Shown in pieces: positions 27,176 through 36,800 of a stretch of DNA of 64,000 nt. Positions within the stretch are counted from its first letter, which is position 1, and the number at the start of each line of letters is the position of its first letter. The DNA comes from Acetobacterium tundrae (GTDB taxonomy: Bacteria; Bacillota; Clostridia; Eubacteriales; Eubacteriaceae). Below the pieces are notes generated by a model. That model had not been told where the DNA came from. It saw nothing but the letters and a program-made list of their open reading frames with translations, and ran no database searches. Location: contig NZ_RXYB01000004.1 of NCBI RefSeq assembly GCF_008086615.1, positions 124,001 through 188,000 of the forward strand. Direction: 5' to 3'. Position numbers and translations under genes: made by a program.

Positions 27176-27532
27176 ATGATATCAAGAACATGGCATGGGA
27201 TCGTGCCCATTGAAATGAGTGATTCTTTTGAAAAATATGAATACGAGACAGGTGTAAAGGATACATTGGCAATCAATGGAAATAGAGGTGCATTTTTAAA
27301 AATTGTTGATCAAGGCGAGTATGCGCATTTTTTCTTGTGTACGAAATGGGATTCAATGGAAAGTATGATCTCATATGCAGGGAATAAACCTACAATTGCT
27401 GTGACATATCCTGAAGATGAGAAATATGGTCTCATTTCTGATCCCATTGTGATTATTCAGGAAGTTGGAGATGACGGCGATCCCTTTGTTACGCTTAATA
27501 ATTTTCATGTTTCCAGAGTCAATCTCGTTTAA
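27176..27532 (+). CDS. Antibiotic-biosynthesis-monooxygenase-fold protein
   Basis: A 118-residue protein with the ABM dimeric alpha/beta barrel pattern: SRTWHGIVPIE at the start, then GNRGAFLKIVDQGEYAHFFL, WDSMESMISYAG and YPEDEKYGLISDP. The ATG at 27176 follows AAGGAGA; a TTG two codons earlier is less likely. Members include small monooxygenases, haem-degrading enzymes and stress-response proteins; the substrate is unknown. Confidence 0.75.
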   Translation: MISRTWHGIVPIEMSDSFEKYEYETGVKDTLAINGNRGAFLKIVDQGEYAHFFLCTKWDSMESMISYAGNKPTIAVTYPEDEKYGLISDPIVIIQEVGDDGDPFVTLNNFHVSRVNLV

Positions 27533-27639
27533 CATAAGAAATATTTATTTCCTGATGCCCATTATATTCCAGCGGTATCATTAGTATGAAGTATTTGTTG
27601 CATACTGGCAATAAGAACAGAAAAAGGGAGGAAAGATCA

Positions 27640-28326
27640 ATGAATAATATTCTTCTGGTAGAAGATGATTTGAGTCTCATCGATGGACTTGAGTTTTCCC
27701 TGAATAAAAACGGATTTCAGGTTGATGTTGTCAGAACTGTACAGGAAGCGCTTTCTCGATTGTTAATACAAAATTATGACCTTTTACTGTTGGATCTTGT
27801 GCTGCCAGATGGAACGGGGTTTGATATATGCAAGAAGGCAAGACAAAATTCAACGGTCCCCATTATATTTTTGACTGCCTCAGACGAGGAGGTCAACATT
27901 GTGATGGCCCTCGATATGGGTGGGGATGATTACATTACTAAGCCATTTAAGCTCAATGAACTCATTTCCAGAATTAATGCGCTATTGCGACGTGCCGAAA
28001 TCACGCATGATTCACAAAATGAACTTAAATCCAATGGCATCATTATTAAGATGGATGAAAATCGGGTGATTAAAGAAAATAGCGTTGTTGAACTCACCGG
28101 AGCCGAATATCGGCTTTTATGTTTATTGATGCAGAATCCGAACATGACGTTAACCAGATCTCTTATATTGGACAGACTTTGGGATGAAAATGGGAATTTT
28201 GTTGATGATAATACATTGTCAGTTTATATACGCAGATTACGGAGAAAAATCGAAGAAGATCCGCAAAAACCATTGAATATTGTAACGGTCAGAGGCGTGG
28301 GTTATAAATGGAACGACCAAAAGTGA
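27640..28326 (+). CDS. OmpR-family response regulator
   Basis: A 228-residue regulator: receiver domain with LLVEDD, phospho-acceptor in LLLLDLVLPDGTG (about residue 51) and Lys in DYITKPF; winged-helix domain ending ITVRGVGYKW-like (VTVRGVGYKWND). The ATG at 27640 follows GGGAGG. It heads a four-gene set with the kinase at 28336 and the ABC genes at 29648/30328. It probably activates those transport genes. Confidence 0.9.
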   Translation: MNNILLVEDDLSLIDGLEFSLNKNGFQVDVVRTVQEALSRLLIQNYDLLLLDLVLPDGTGFDICKKARQNSTVPIIFLTASDEEVNIVMALDMGGDDYITKPFKLNELISRINALLRRAEITHDSQNELKSNGIIIKMDENRVIKENSVVELTGAEYRLLCLLMQNPNMTLTRSLILDRLWDENGNFVDDNTLSVYIRRLRRKIEEDPQKPLNIVTVRGVGYKWNDQK

Positions 28327-28335
28327 GGATAGACA

Positions 28336-29580
28336 ATGTTGATACTAAGTGATAAAAATGTGAGATTTCAAGCGGCAGTAATGGTGTTAATTCTGTTGCT
28401 GCTTATTATTGTCAGTCAGATTTATGTGATGCGGATGGCAGGCGATTATAAAAGAAATATGATTGCACATGATGCTGAAATAGCGGGGTATCTGCTTGGA
28501 AACGGATTGGATGAACAGCTGATAAAGATGGCCTTCACCACTCAAAAAACAGCAGTTGATCAGAAGATGGGAACAGCCGTGTTAAAGGATTCGGGCTATG
28601 ATGAAAATACAAGTAATTTCTTATTGCCTGAGATCACGGGATTCCAACAGAAATATGCGTTCATCGCATTGGCACTTTCGCTCAGTTTTTCCTTGCTCTT
28701 GTTGGCGACATTTTCTTTTTTTCTATGGAAACAGGATAAACAGCTTAATGATGCTGGCAAAAAAATTCAAGGTTTTATGGATGGGGACGTATCCATCCGT
28801 TTAGAGGACAGTTATGAAGACCATCTCTCTCGTTTATTTGCAAAAATCAATACTATGGCAACAGCCCTAACTGCTCATATGGAAAAGGAAAAAAACAATC
28901 GGCTTTTTCTGAAAGAAACGATTTCCGATATATCTCATCAGTTAAAAACGCCTCTGGCGGCATTGCAAATGTATAATGAAATTATTCTGGATGAAAAGCC
29001 AGGCAATGCGGTGGTGGTTGATTTTTCGCAAAAAAGTCAGCGGGAGCTGTTACGGATGGAAAATCTGATCCAGAATCTATTGAAGCTTGCCAAGCTTGAC
29101 GCCGGAACCATTGCGCTGGAAAAGAACACCCATGACTTGAATGAATTTCTTGAAAAATGCCGGTCTGCTTTTATGACCCGTGCAGCACTTGAAAATAAAA
29201 AAATCAGTCTGGTCTGTGATCGGTCTATCAGGCTGTGCTTTGATGAAATTTGGCTCAATGAGGCCCTGGGGAATATCATTAAGAATGCCCTTGATCACAC
29301 AAAAGCAATGGATTCCATTGCAATATGCGGTGTGGAAAATAGATTAGCAATTGAAATTACGGTCAAAGACAACGGTTCTGGCATCCATCCGGATGATATC
29401 TATCATATTTTTGAGCGCTTTTATCGAAGTCGATACTCGAAAGATCAACAGGGAATTGGTATTGGTCTAGCACTTTCAAAATCTATTATTGAAAAGCATG
29501 GCGGCACGATCACAGTTCAAAGTGAATTGGGGGAAGGAACCGTGTTTCATTTGATTTTTCCAAAGCTTACAAATTTGTAA
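28336..29580 (+). CDS. Sensor histidine kinase
   Basis: A 414-residue kinase. Two membrane helices (~13-32 and ~110-132) flank an extracellular loop of ~75 residues, followed by HAMP, HisKA (ISDISHQLKTPLAALQ; His about 201) and HATPase_c (NALDHT, GIGIGLALSKSI). The loop is longer than in BceS-type intramembrane sensors, so it may bind a ligand directly. It lies nine bases after the response regulator. It is expected to phosphorylate that regulator. Confidence 0.9.
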   Translation: MLILSDKNVRFQAAVMVLILLLLIIVSQIYVMRMAGDYKRNMIAHDAEIAGYLLGNGLDEQLIKMAFTTQKTAVDQKMGTAVLKDSGYDENTSNFLLPEITGFQQKYAFIALALSLSFSLLLLATFSFFLWKQDKQLNDAGKKIQGFMDGDVSIRLEDSYEDHLSRLFAKINTMATALTAHMEKEKNNRLFLKETISDISHQLKTPLAALQMYNEIILDEKPGNAVVVDFSQKSQRELLRMENLIQNLLKLAKLDAGTIALEKNTHDLNEFLEKCRSAFMTRAALENKKISLVCDRSIRLCFDEIWLNEALGNIIKNALDHTKAMDSIAICGVENRLAIEITVKDNGSGIHPDDIYHIFERFYRSRYSKDQQGIGIGLALSKSIIEKHGGTITVQSELGEGTVFHLIFPKLTNL

Positions 29581-29647
29581 GAAAAGATTCACTTGTCAGT
29601 CATGTGAGCATGCTATCATTTCAATAAAGAAAGGTGAGGTGTGAACA

Positions 29648-30331
29648 TTGAACATTTTATCAACGCTTAATTTATACAAAACATATGGAATGGGCGATAC
29701 AAAAGTAGAAGCATTGAAACAAGTGTCTTTTTCCGTATCAAAAGGTGAGTTTGTATCGGTTATCGGGCCATCAGGCTCAGGGAAAAGTACACTGCTTAAT
29801 ATGGTTGGTGCTCTGGATCAGCCCACATCAGGAATGGTAATGATCGATGGCAGGGAGGTCCATAAAATGAAAGAAGAGGAACTTTCAGTATTTCGTCGTC
29901 GCAATATTGGTTTTGTTTTTCAGTCCTTTAATCTGATTCCCGAATTAAATGTAGAAGAAAATATTGTGCTTCCCATATTGCTGGACTATCAAAAGCCCGA
30001 TCAAAATTACATTAAGGAATTACTGGGGCTCTTGGGTCTGACGGAAAGAAAACGTCATCTGCCCAGCCAGCTTTCAGGAGGACAGCAACAGCGTGTGGCT
30101 ATCGGCAGAGCATTGGCTACAAAACCAGCCATTATTCTTGCCGATGAGCCAACGGGGAACCTTGACAGCAAAAATAGTCAGGATGTGATGAATTTATTAA
30201 AGCTGTCGGTAGATCAGTATCACCAGACGGTCATTATGATTACCCATAATCACAGTTATGCATCCTTTGCGGATCGCGTCTTTCAGGTAAACGATGGCAT
30301 GGTCAGAGAACTTGGAGCGAGCAGGAGATGA
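29648..30331 (+). CDS. ABC ATPase, MacB/LolD (BceA-like) family
   Basis: A 227-residue ATPase with Walker [10 protein letters not shown], signature [15 protein letters not shown], Walker [13 protein letters not shown] and switch His. The start is TTG at 29648 with GAGGTG upstream; no ATG is suitably placed. A 67-base gap after the kinase could hold a regulated promoter (TTGTCA near 29594). Its 3' end overlaps the permease by four bases (ATGA). It works with the FtsX-type permease. Confidence 0.92.
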   Translation: MNILSTLNLYKTYGMGDTKVEALKQVSFSVSKGEFVSVIGPSGSGKSTLLNMVGALDQPTSGMVMIDGREVHKMKEEELSVFRRRNIGFVFQSFNLIPELNVEENIVLPILLDYQKPDQNYIKELLGLLGLTERKRHLPSQLSGGQQQRVAIGRALATKPAIILADEPTGNLDSKNSQDVMNLLKLSVDQYHQTVIMITHNHSYASFADRVFQVNDGMVRELGASRR

Positions 30332-32295
30332 AAAACTATCTTGATTTAGCACCGAAATATTTGTCCGGGCATAAAAATAAAACCAGGCTGACAGTTCTCA
30401 GTGTGATAATGGCGGTGGCTTTGGTAGTGGGAATATTTTCCATGTTGGATGCCCTGGTGACATTCGAGAAAGCCCAGGTACTTAAGAGTGAAGGCAATTA
30501 TCATATTCTCATTCGAAATCCAACGCAGACTGAAATTGATACCATTGCAAGCCGGATCGATGTTGAGAATTCAGGAATACTGAAAGACCTGGGTGAGGGT
30601 AAAATAAATGACGAGACGTGTGCCCTGGGATATATGGATGGGAATTTTGCTGGCAATTTGAATATTGTGCTGGCAGAAGGTGAGGCGCCCAAAAATGATC
30701 ATGAAATCATGCTTGAAAAATGGTATTTAGACCAACTCGCCTTGCATATTGGTGACACGATAAATATTGCCTTGTCTAACGGGATCACCGATGATTATGT
30801 GATTAGCGGTGTTATTAATGATTGGGGTGCCACCAAGGCCGCTTCCATCCCCTTTGAATTTGTGTCAAAGGGAACGTCAGAGGGGCTGTCAGCAGTGACC
30901 AGTCAGTATTTTGTATTGCTTAAAGAGGGCGTTAATATTCAGAATGCGGAAAGAGAAATTGCAGCCGGCTTAAATATTTCGGAGGACCGGGTTGGCTACA
31001 ATGAAGGTCTTCTGGCCCTGATGCTTCAAACCAAAAATAACCGTGTATTAACGTTTTATCTCATTGGGGTGGTACTTTTTGGTCTAGTACTGGTTACCGG
31101 GGTTGTGATGATCTATAATACTTTCAATATATCGGTGATGGACCGGGTTCGACAATTTGGATTATTACGGTGTATTGGTGCTTCAAAAAAGCAAATCAGA
31201 CGAATTGTAAGAAGAGAAAGCCTGATCATTTTACTGAAGGCCATTCCGATTGGTGTGTTGGGTGGAATGTTCATAACGTTTATCTGTTCCGGGATACTAA
31301 AAATTTACAATCCTTATCTATTTGGCGATATTTCAATTTTCAGTTTCAGTGGAATTGGTATTGGAGCGGGGGTGCTGACTGGGTTTCTGACAGTTTTAAT
31401 TGCTTCCATGTTGCCGGCCAAGAAGGCCGCAAAGGTGTCTCCAGTCAATGCAGTTACCGGAAGTGAGACCGTAAAAATCTCAGGAAGGCAGAAACAAGGG
31501 GTTTTCACCAGACTGTTTCCAGTTGAAATTGCCATGGGAGTAAATAACGCCATTAATAAAAAGCGGACGCTGATCCTCATGACCAGCTCGATCGCCATCA
31601 GTATTATCCTGTTTTTGGGATTCAGCGTTCTGGTCAATCCTGCTTTTATGGGGATGAAAACCGACGAACCATATACCCCGGATCTGACCCTAACTTCAGA
31701 TCAGGTGATGACTTCTGAATTATCGTTAAAATTATCACAGCTTGAAGATGTTAAGGTTCTAGGGAAACCAACTGAACATCTGATTGATCTTCAATTGAGT
31801 GGCAAAAATGACGAACAGACAGTCAATGAAGTCGCGGCAGTGATTGATGACACCATCACGCTGCACGATAAACGGCAGATGAATGCTGAGGCTGATAACG
31901 CTTTTATGACCATCGCCGTTTTCATATATGGGTTTGTGGCAGTCATTGCCTTAATCAGTATATTAAACATGATCAATACCATGAATACCAGTATTGTATC
32001 CCGATCCAAATATCTGGCAATGCTACGGGCCGTGGGGATGTCGGACAAACAGCTTAATAAAATGGTTTTAGCGCAGTCGATTACTTATAGTCTGACCGGG
32101 TGTATCATTGGGTGTGGATTGGGAGTATTACTACAAAAGAAACTGCTAGATTTTCTTGCAGCGGACTGGTCATTTCCTTTATATCAGATAGTAGGGATTA
32201 CAGTAATTTGTATCATGACGGGGACTTTATCAGTAATTGGCCCATTGAAAAAAATCAAGAAAACGGTTATTTCAGAAACGATTACCTCATTGTAG
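30328..32295 (+). CDS. FtsX-type ABC permease
   Basis: A 655-residue permease. Two FtsX modules are visible: an N-terminal helix (~21-41), a large extracytoplasmic domain (~50-240), three helices (~245-365), then a second helix, smaller external region and three helices to the end. VMDRVRQFGLLRCIGASKKQ and IVSRSKYLAMLRAVGMSDKQ mark the two repeats. It belongs to transporters that act on peptide antibiotics or lipoproteins. Coupled with the ATPase at 29648. Confidence 0.9.
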   Translation: MKNYLDLAPKYLSGHKNKTRLTVLSVIMAVALVVGIFSMLDALVTFEKAQVLKSEGNYHILIRNPTQTEIDTIASRIDVENSGILKDLGEGKINDETCALGYMDGNFAGNLNIVLAEGEAPKNDHEIMLEKWYLDQLALHIGDTINIALSNGITDDYVISGVINDWGATKAASIPFEFVSKGTSEGLSAVTSQYFVLLKEGVNIQNAEREIAAGLNISEDRVGYNEGLLALMLQTKNNRVLTFYLIGVVLFGLVLVTGVVMIYNTFNISVMDRVRQFGLLRCIGASKKQIRRIVRRESLIILLKAIPIGVLGGMFITFICSGILKIYNPYLFGDISIFSFSGIGIGAGVLTGFLTVLIASMLPAKKAAKVSPVNAVTGSETVKISGRQKQGVFTRLFPVEIAMGVNNAINKKRTLILMTSSIAISIILFLGFSVLVNPAFMGMKTDEPYTPDLTLTSDQVMTSELSLKLSQLEDVKVLGKPTEHLIDLQLSGKNDEQTVNEVAAVIDDTITLHDKRQMNAEADNAFMTIAVFIYGFVAVIALISILNMINTMNTSIVSRSKYLAMLRAVGMSDKQLNKMVLAQSITYSLTGCIIGCGLGVLLQKKLLDFLAADWSFPLYQIVGITVICIMTGTLSVIGPLKKIKKTVISETITSL

Positions 32296-32296
32296 G

Positions 32297-32432
32297 TACA
32301 AAAGCTCATTGCTGGCAATGGTACCAAGTTCATTTAACTTATTTTGCTTGTCTTGAAGCGAATGAACTTGAAGCATTAAATCAGAAGTTGATGTATTATC
32401 GGGAACAATTAAAATCGGGAGAAAGCTTCTGA
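32297..32432 (+). pseudogene. Orphan C-terminal fragment after the permease
   Basis: A readable tail (GTKAHCWQWYQVHLTYFACL, then EANELEALNQKLMYYREQLK) with a stop at 32430-32432 but no start of its own; the frame runs back into the permease gene. It looks coding (helical, charged) and may be the end of a lost gene. The family is not recognised. Confidence 0.35.
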
Positions 32433-32458
32433 GATGAGATTCATCTCAGAAGTTTTTT
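32426..32458 (+). terminator. Intrinsic terminator
   Basis: CTTCTGAGATGA (32426-32437), loop GAT, TCATCTCAGAAG (32441-32452) followed by TTTTTTC. It ends the two-component/ABC operon. Confidence 0.9.
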
Positions 32459-32581
32459 CTTTCTAAAGAAATGAAAGAGGCTTTTCAGCAGGTTTGTTTG
32501 AATTGGATGATAGTTTTATAGTGAAATACGGCTCATTGAGTCTCCTTTTGAAGGATTTTTTTGTGTGATCGAAAAAAATTC

Positions 32582-32639
32582 TTGCAAATACAGCTACCAT
32601 GTAATACAATATAGCTAGTAGTATGCATTACATGGTAGC
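32582..32639 (+). promoter_or_regulatory. PadR promoter with inverted-repeat operator
   Basis: -35 TTGCAA (32582-32587) and -10 TACAAT (32605-32610) are 17 bases apart. A perfect inverted repeat, GCTACCATGTAAT (32593-32605) and ATTACATGGTAGC (32627-32639), covers the spacer, -10 and start region. It precedes the PadR gene by 15 bases, so autorepression is expected. Confidence 0.8.
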
Positions 32640-32653
32640 GAAAGGAGGATCAG

Positions 32654-32989
32654 ATGATTCCATCACAAATGCTTAAAGGAACACTGGAAGGCAGTATTTT
32701 GGCCATCATCAGTGTACAGGACAGTTATGGATACGAGATTTCTCGTCAATTGGAAAAATTTGGCTTTGGTAATATTTCTGAAGGTACAATTTATCCTTTA
32801 CTGCTTAGACTCGAAAAGAATGGATTGATTTTGGCGGCTTATCGAGAATCAGGCAAGGGTCCAAAACGAAAGTATTATCAACTTTCTGATCCTGGAAAGA
32901 ACGAACTGAAACAATTTTTCGATAGCTTTGAAGAATTGGATAAGGCCGTGCATCGACTATTGAAATATTTGGGGGAGGACAATCAATGA
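32654..32989 (+). CDS. PadR-family repressor
   Basis: A 111-residue winged-helix regulator of the small PadR-s2 type: LKGTLEGSILAIISVQDSYG, SEGTIYPLLLRLEKNGLI, and the wing GPKRKYYQLSDPGKNEL. A strong AAAGGAGG precedes the ATG. It overlaps the next gene by four bases and is preceded by a matching inverted-repeat operator. It should repress its own operon until an inducer, often a drug or phenolic, binds. Confidence 0.92.
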   Translation: MIPSQMLKGTLEGSILAIISVQDSYGYEISRQLEKFGFGNISEGTIYPLLLRLEKNGLILAAYRESGKGPKRKYYQLSDPGKNELKQFFDSFEELDKAVHRLLKYLGEDNQ

Positions 32990-33654
32990 ACAGTAAAACG
33001 AAAAAGTTGTTGCATGAGAATAATGAATTTGAAAAAAATTTAAACGATATGAACAAAAAGAGTCTCACAGACATCGTCGTTTATCTGCGGGGTTGCAACA
33101 TTTCGGAGTATCATCAGGAGGAAGTCCGAAAGGATATTATGCAGATGGTTGCCGATGGCGAAGCGAGAAACGAAAACATGAAGTCGGTAATTGGTGACGA
33201 TTTCAAACAATTCTGTGATGAAATCGTCAATGCTTTTCCGCCTCGGTCAAAGAAAGAAAAAATATTGGTGGCGTTCAGTGAGGCTTGCTCATTATCAAGT
33301 CTGATGTTGGGCATTTGGCTTGCGGGCGGGATACTTGAGGCTGTTCTGAAAAAAACGACGTTTTCGGCATTATTCCTGACGCTGGGTGATGTGATCAATG
33401 GATTATTGATTGTGACCATTGCGATCGGGGTTGTGAATTTTGTCTGCAAGACATCATTTAAACCGGTAAAGAAATCAAATCGGATCAAGTCTTTTTTGGT
33501 CACATGGGTGGTGCTGTTTCTGATATTTGCATCGATCTTTCTGATTAGCCATTTTTTGACATTCAATCTTGTAAGTATCCCTACAATAGGGGTCATTCTG
33601 TTAATAGTTGGATTGTTGGCTGTCAGCCGTTTTATTGACAATGTAATGATTTGA
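32986..33654 (+). CDS. PadR-coupled membrane protein with N-terminal HAAS-like region
   Basis: A 222-residue protein. The soluble N-terminal ~85 residues (LHENNEFEKNLNDMNKKSLT; HQEEVRKDIMQMVADGEARN) resemble the helical HAAS domain typical of PadR-associated membrane proteins; the rest has about four hydrophobic segments (ASIFLISHFLTFNLVSIPTI). It overlaps the PadR gene by four bases. In such pairs the membrane protein is thought to signal to PadR; the role here is inference. Confidence 0.75.
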   Translation: MNSKTKKLLHENNEFEKNLNDMNKKSLTDIVVYLRGCNISEYHQEEVRKDIMQMVADGEARNENMKSVIGDDFKQFCDEIVNAFPPRSKKEKILVAFSEACSLSSLMLGIWLAGGILEAVLKKTTFSALFLTLGDVINGLLIVTIAIGVVNFVCKTSFKPVKKSNRIKSFLVTWVVLFLIFASIFLISHFLTFNLVSIPTIGVILLIVGLLAVSRFIDNVMI

Positions 33655-33692
33655 TTAATCAAGAGCATACTGACGTTCTGATTGATCAAAAT

Positions 33693-33729
33693 GCACCCGC
33701 TATACCAACATATCGGTGCGTGCTTTTTT
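33693..33729 (+). terminator. Probable intrinsic terminator
   Basis: GCACCCGCTAT pairs imperfectly with ATATCGGTGCGTGC, followed by TTTTTT (33724-33729). It ends the PadR operon. Confidence 0.5.
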
Positions 33730-33859
33730 GAATCGTCCGGCGTATGATGAATACAGTTGGCTAGGCATCTATGTCAATCCGCATCGGGACACCATACTGA
33801 TACTAAAAAAGCAGAAGAAGGTGGAAGGATGTATTGTGCAATTATTGGTGATCTCATAA
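33725..33859 (+). pseudogene. Orphan coding fragment before the SatD remnant
   Basis: The frame reads FLNRPAYDEYSWLGIYVNPH, then RDTILILKKQKKVEGCIVQL and stops. It has no start codon or ribosome site of its own and its end overlaps the SatD remnant. It is coding in character but not recognised; probably the end of a deleted neighbour. Confidence 0.35.
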
Positions 33860-33990
33860 AGTCCAAAGATATTATACCGTCTGAGCGGAAAGCACTTCAG
33901 GAGAAACTGGAAAAACAGTCTGGAGATTTTTGACAAAGTACTGGCTATCAGATTGATGGAAATGGTTAAATCAAATATTTGTAAAAATCT
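33829..33990 (+). pseudogene. SatD-family gene remnant
   Basis: From the ATG at 33829, with AAGAAGG upstream, the frame reads MYCAIIGDLIKSKDIIPSER and KALQEKLEKQSGDF, then stops at 33933. The opening matches SatD-family proteins (MYxAIIGDIIKSR). A one-base shift continues as LEIFDKVLAIRL and then the similarity is lost. The gene is therefore frameshifted and deleted after ~50 codons of ~210. Confidence 0.6.
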
Positions 33991-34096
33991 TGTCACATCC
34001 CATGCCACACATTGAGCAGGCTACTTTTCTGTGTTAAAATGAAGTGAATTAAACATCTGAACAACAAATCTTATTAACCGTTTAGAAGGGATTTGC

Positions 34097-35138
34097 ATGG
34101 ATACGAATAGAAGCAACACCGGATTTATTGAACGTTATGGTACTAAAAAAATGGATCTTGACGAAAAGAAGTATATGCCTTGGATAAAAATCGGCATATG
34201 TCTTCTTTTTTATGGTATAACGATGTTAATACAATTTCAATTTCAATTTTTATTTGGTATAAATATAGGTGGCATAGCTGCACAATTCCAGGTGATGATT
34301 TCTACCTATCTGGTTATCTCGGTAAAAAAGCAAGGGTATCTGATCGCCATTGCGATGAATATGGTGGTATCTGTCATGGTGGCATTTGTGGTTTTTGGAA
34401 ACGGTAACACGAATGCAATACCGGGTGTGATTGTCCCAATCTGTACAATCATTACCATTAGCATTATTTCATTTTATGAGAAAAGTCTCGATGCTAAACT
34501 GGAAGAAGTTTCACAACAAAAGGAAGAACTTGCTGACCTGTATGAGGAACTTACAACTTCGGAAAAAGAAATTATTAAACAGAATATCCTGATGACAGAA
34601 TACGATAATGAAATAAAGAAAAGAGAAATCAGAGAAAATTATTTTGCCTATATCGATATTTTAACAGAACTTCCCAATCGTAAAATGATTATTGAAAAAC
34701 TGGATCAATTTGTGGAAATTGCTCACAATGAAAAAATAAATTTTGCGGTTATTTTTATGGATCTGGATGATTTCAAAAGAATCAATACTTCTAAGGGTTA
34801 TCGTATTGGCGATTTATTACTGAAAGAAATTGTTGCAAGAATAAAAAGTGTGATCCATGAAGATGATATCATGGGTCGCTTGGTCAGCGATGAATTTGCG
34901 TTAATCATCCGTCGTAATTTGGAAGAAGAAGAAATCTACGAATATGTGGAAAGAATAAGATTATCTTTGTCGGAGTGCTTTATTGTCGAAAAGATGGAAT
35001 TTAATATTAGTGCAAGTTTTGGAATTTCAATTTTCCCCCGAGATGGTATTAACTCGGAAGAATTGCTAAACTATTCTTAATGCAGCAATGTATAAAGAAA
35101 ATGAAAACAGAATGAACAGAGGAACTTTTTTTGAGTGA
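34097..35138 (+). pseudogene. Membrane GGDEF protein, degenerate and frameshifted near its end
   Basis: The intact frame runs to a stop at 35080 (327 codons): four or five membrane helices (~35-125), a coiled coil (~130-185) and a GGDEF domain (IFMDLDDFKRINTSKGYRIG). The catalytic motif is lost: GRLVSDEFAL replaces R-x-GGDEF, so cyclase activity is unlikely. After ELLNYS a one-base shift restores the family C-terminus (NAAMYKENENRMNRGTFFE), ending at 35138. An extra T in the run near 35076 explains the break. It may still make a truncated, c-di-GMP- or GTP-sensing protein. Confidence 0.75.
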
Positions 35139-35218
35139 GAATAATATTGGCGTATTTTGCATCGTCACCGGATTTTCTTGATGAAAAACTGGATGTTTTA
35201 GCGTAAAGGAGCATGAAA

Positions 35219-35506
35219 ATGTATATAATTTTATTGAAGTATATTAAACCGTTAGAAGCCGTTGATGCGGCAATCTCTGCTCATATTGAGTATCTGGACA
35301 AATACTACAACCAGGAAAAATTTATCTTATCCGGAAGAAGGAACCCAAGAAACGGCGGTGTCATTTTATGCAATGCCGGAGATCAAAAGGAAGTTGAAGC
35401 CATAATAGCGGAAGATCCATTCCATATCGGAAACATTGCTGAATATGAAATCATTGAATTTCAACCCACGAAGGGCATACCGGAACTGGCAGATTTGATC
35501 AGTTGA
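35219..35506 (+). CDS. YciI-like protein
   Basis: A 95-residue protein with the YCII fold: YIILLKYIKPLEAVDAAISA, HIEYLDKYYNQEKFILSGRR, GGVILCNAGDQKEVEAIIAE, DPFHIGNIAEYEIIEF. The His/Asp pair of the family (HIEYLD, DPF) is kept. The ATG at 35219 is seven bases from AAAGGAG; the ATG at 35213 is too close. The catalytic role of YciI proteins is poorly known. A truncated, upstream-sequence-sharing copy lies at 37648. Confidence 0.85.
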   Translation: MYIILLKYIKPLEAVDAAISAHIEYLDKYYNQEKFILSGRRNPRNGGVILCNAGDQKEVEAIIAEDPFHIGNIAEYEIIEFQPTKGIPELADLIS

Positions 35507-35604
35507 TGTATTAAACGGCAGAAGTATACGATAACATTTGAGTTGTGTATTTTGCGAAACAGTGTCATAATTGACACAGTCATATAAATAAGTGGAGGTA
35601 AAAA

Positions 35605-36390
35605 ATGAGAGTAGCAGCTTTAACAAACAACTCCTCAAACATTGTCAGTAATACTCAAAAGAGTTTAAACAAGAAAGAGGATAGCATTTCACAAGGAATC
35701 AGAAAACAAATTGATAGCATAAAAGAACAAATGGCAAATCTTTCAAAAAATGAAGAGATGTCGACCAAGACTAAAATGAGTAAAAAGCAAGAACTGCAGG
35801 CAATGGTTGACGATTTAAATAAACAGCTGACGCAACGACAAATTGAAATCCAAAGTGAAGCCACTAAAAAGGAGGTCGAGGGAGTGGAAACCAAGACTTC
35901 AGATAAACAAACACCAGGCAATACACAAACAGTTGCCGGAAATTTAGATGTTGTCTCAATGAAGGGACTTATCAGTGCCGGGATTACCATGTCACAGGTT
36001 AATAAATCCGAAGCGGTAAAAACGAATATGGAAGGTCAGGCGGGGGTTTTAACCGAGGAAATAAAACTTGATAGAAGCAGAGGCAAAGATTCAAGTTTGA
36101 AACAAAATCGACTTTCCGAAATCAAGGGAAATATCTCCAGCGTTTCCACCAATACAGCCGCAAAACTTTCAGACGTTAATAAGAAAATAAAAGATACAAA
36201 GAGTGCAGTGTCAGAAAAAGATCCAGAGAAAACTGGCGAAACTGATTCCATAACCAGTGAAGACAATAAGGAAACTAATCAGATAAAAACTGACGTGGGT
36301 GTAAAACTTTCTGAAGATAAAACGAATATAACTAACGACATTATCAACAATGAATTTATTTCTTACGATCCTGTCGATGTTCGCTTCTGA
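35605..36390 (+). CDS. FlxA-like coiled-coil protein
   Basis: A 261-residue hydrophilic protein without signal peptide or membrane helix. Residues ~25-90 form a coiled coil (IRKQIDSIKEQMANLSKN; ELQAMVDDLNKQLTQRQIEI), the FlxA-like pattern, and the rest is Ser/Thr/Lys/Glu-rich and probably disordered. GTGGAGG precedes the ATG. FlxA-like proteins are often in the flagellar regulon; the role is unknown. A terminator follows. Confidence 0.7.
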   Translation: MRVAALTNNSSNIVSNTQKSLNKKEDSISQGIRKQIDSIKEQMANLSKNEEMSTKTKMSKKQELQAMVDDLNKQLTQRQIEIQSEATKKEVEGVETKTSDKQTPGNTQTVAGNLDVVSMKGLISAGITMSQVNKSEAVKTNMEGQAGVLTEEIKLDRSRGKDSSLKQNRLSEIKGNISSVSTNTAAKLSDVNKKIKDTKSAVSEKDPEKTGETDSITSEDNKETNQIKTDVGVKLSEDKTNITNDIINNEFISYDPVDVRF

Positions 36391-36398
36391 TTTTTTTG

Positions 36399-36437
36399 CT
36401 GCCAAAACAGTAAATGATATCAGCATGGCAGTTTTTT
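36399..36437 (+). terminator. Intrinsic terminator
   Basis: CTGCCA (36399-36404) and TGGCAG (36426-36431) enclose a 21-base loop, followed by TTTTTT. It ends the FlxA-like gene. Confidence 0.6.
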
Positions 36438-36700
36438 AAGCTCTCTTTCAGTTTGTTTTCTGTTTTGAACCGGGTAAAAGGTTAAAATATGAAAATATCA
36501 TAGCATAAAATATAGCAAGCCCATAAATTTTTTACGGGATTAGCGAGGTGATGATGAGTCAACCGCTGACCTGGCGATCGTCTTTATGAACCAGTACGTT
36601 TATTCAATGATCTTCGCGACCACCACCTTGATCGAAAACAAATTGATGGCTTCTGTCGAACCTGAAAGCGACGATGGCATGCAAGCTTTTATTGACACAC

Positions 36701-36740
36701 GGCACGGGCTGATCATCGATATTGATGATCAGCCCGTGCC
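36701..36740. repeat. Perfect 17-bp hairpin
   Basis: GGCACGGGCTGATCATC (36701-36717), loop GATATT, and the exact complement at 36724-36740. No T-tract follows, so it is not a typical terminator. Confidence 0.8.
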
Positions 36741-36800
36741 TGCTGAGAAACAAAGACTGTCTCGATGAGTTTAAAGCTGTCTCCCTCTTTCTTTATAAAA

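Noticed and set aside
29590-29625. A promoter before the ABC ATPase at 29648
   Set aside because: TTGTCA and TATCAT are only 15 bases apart and no repeat for a response regulator is visible, so no separate feature was called.
33114-33689. A 191-codon minus-strand frame
   Set aside because: It is antisense to the PadR-coupled membrane protein and has no independent support.
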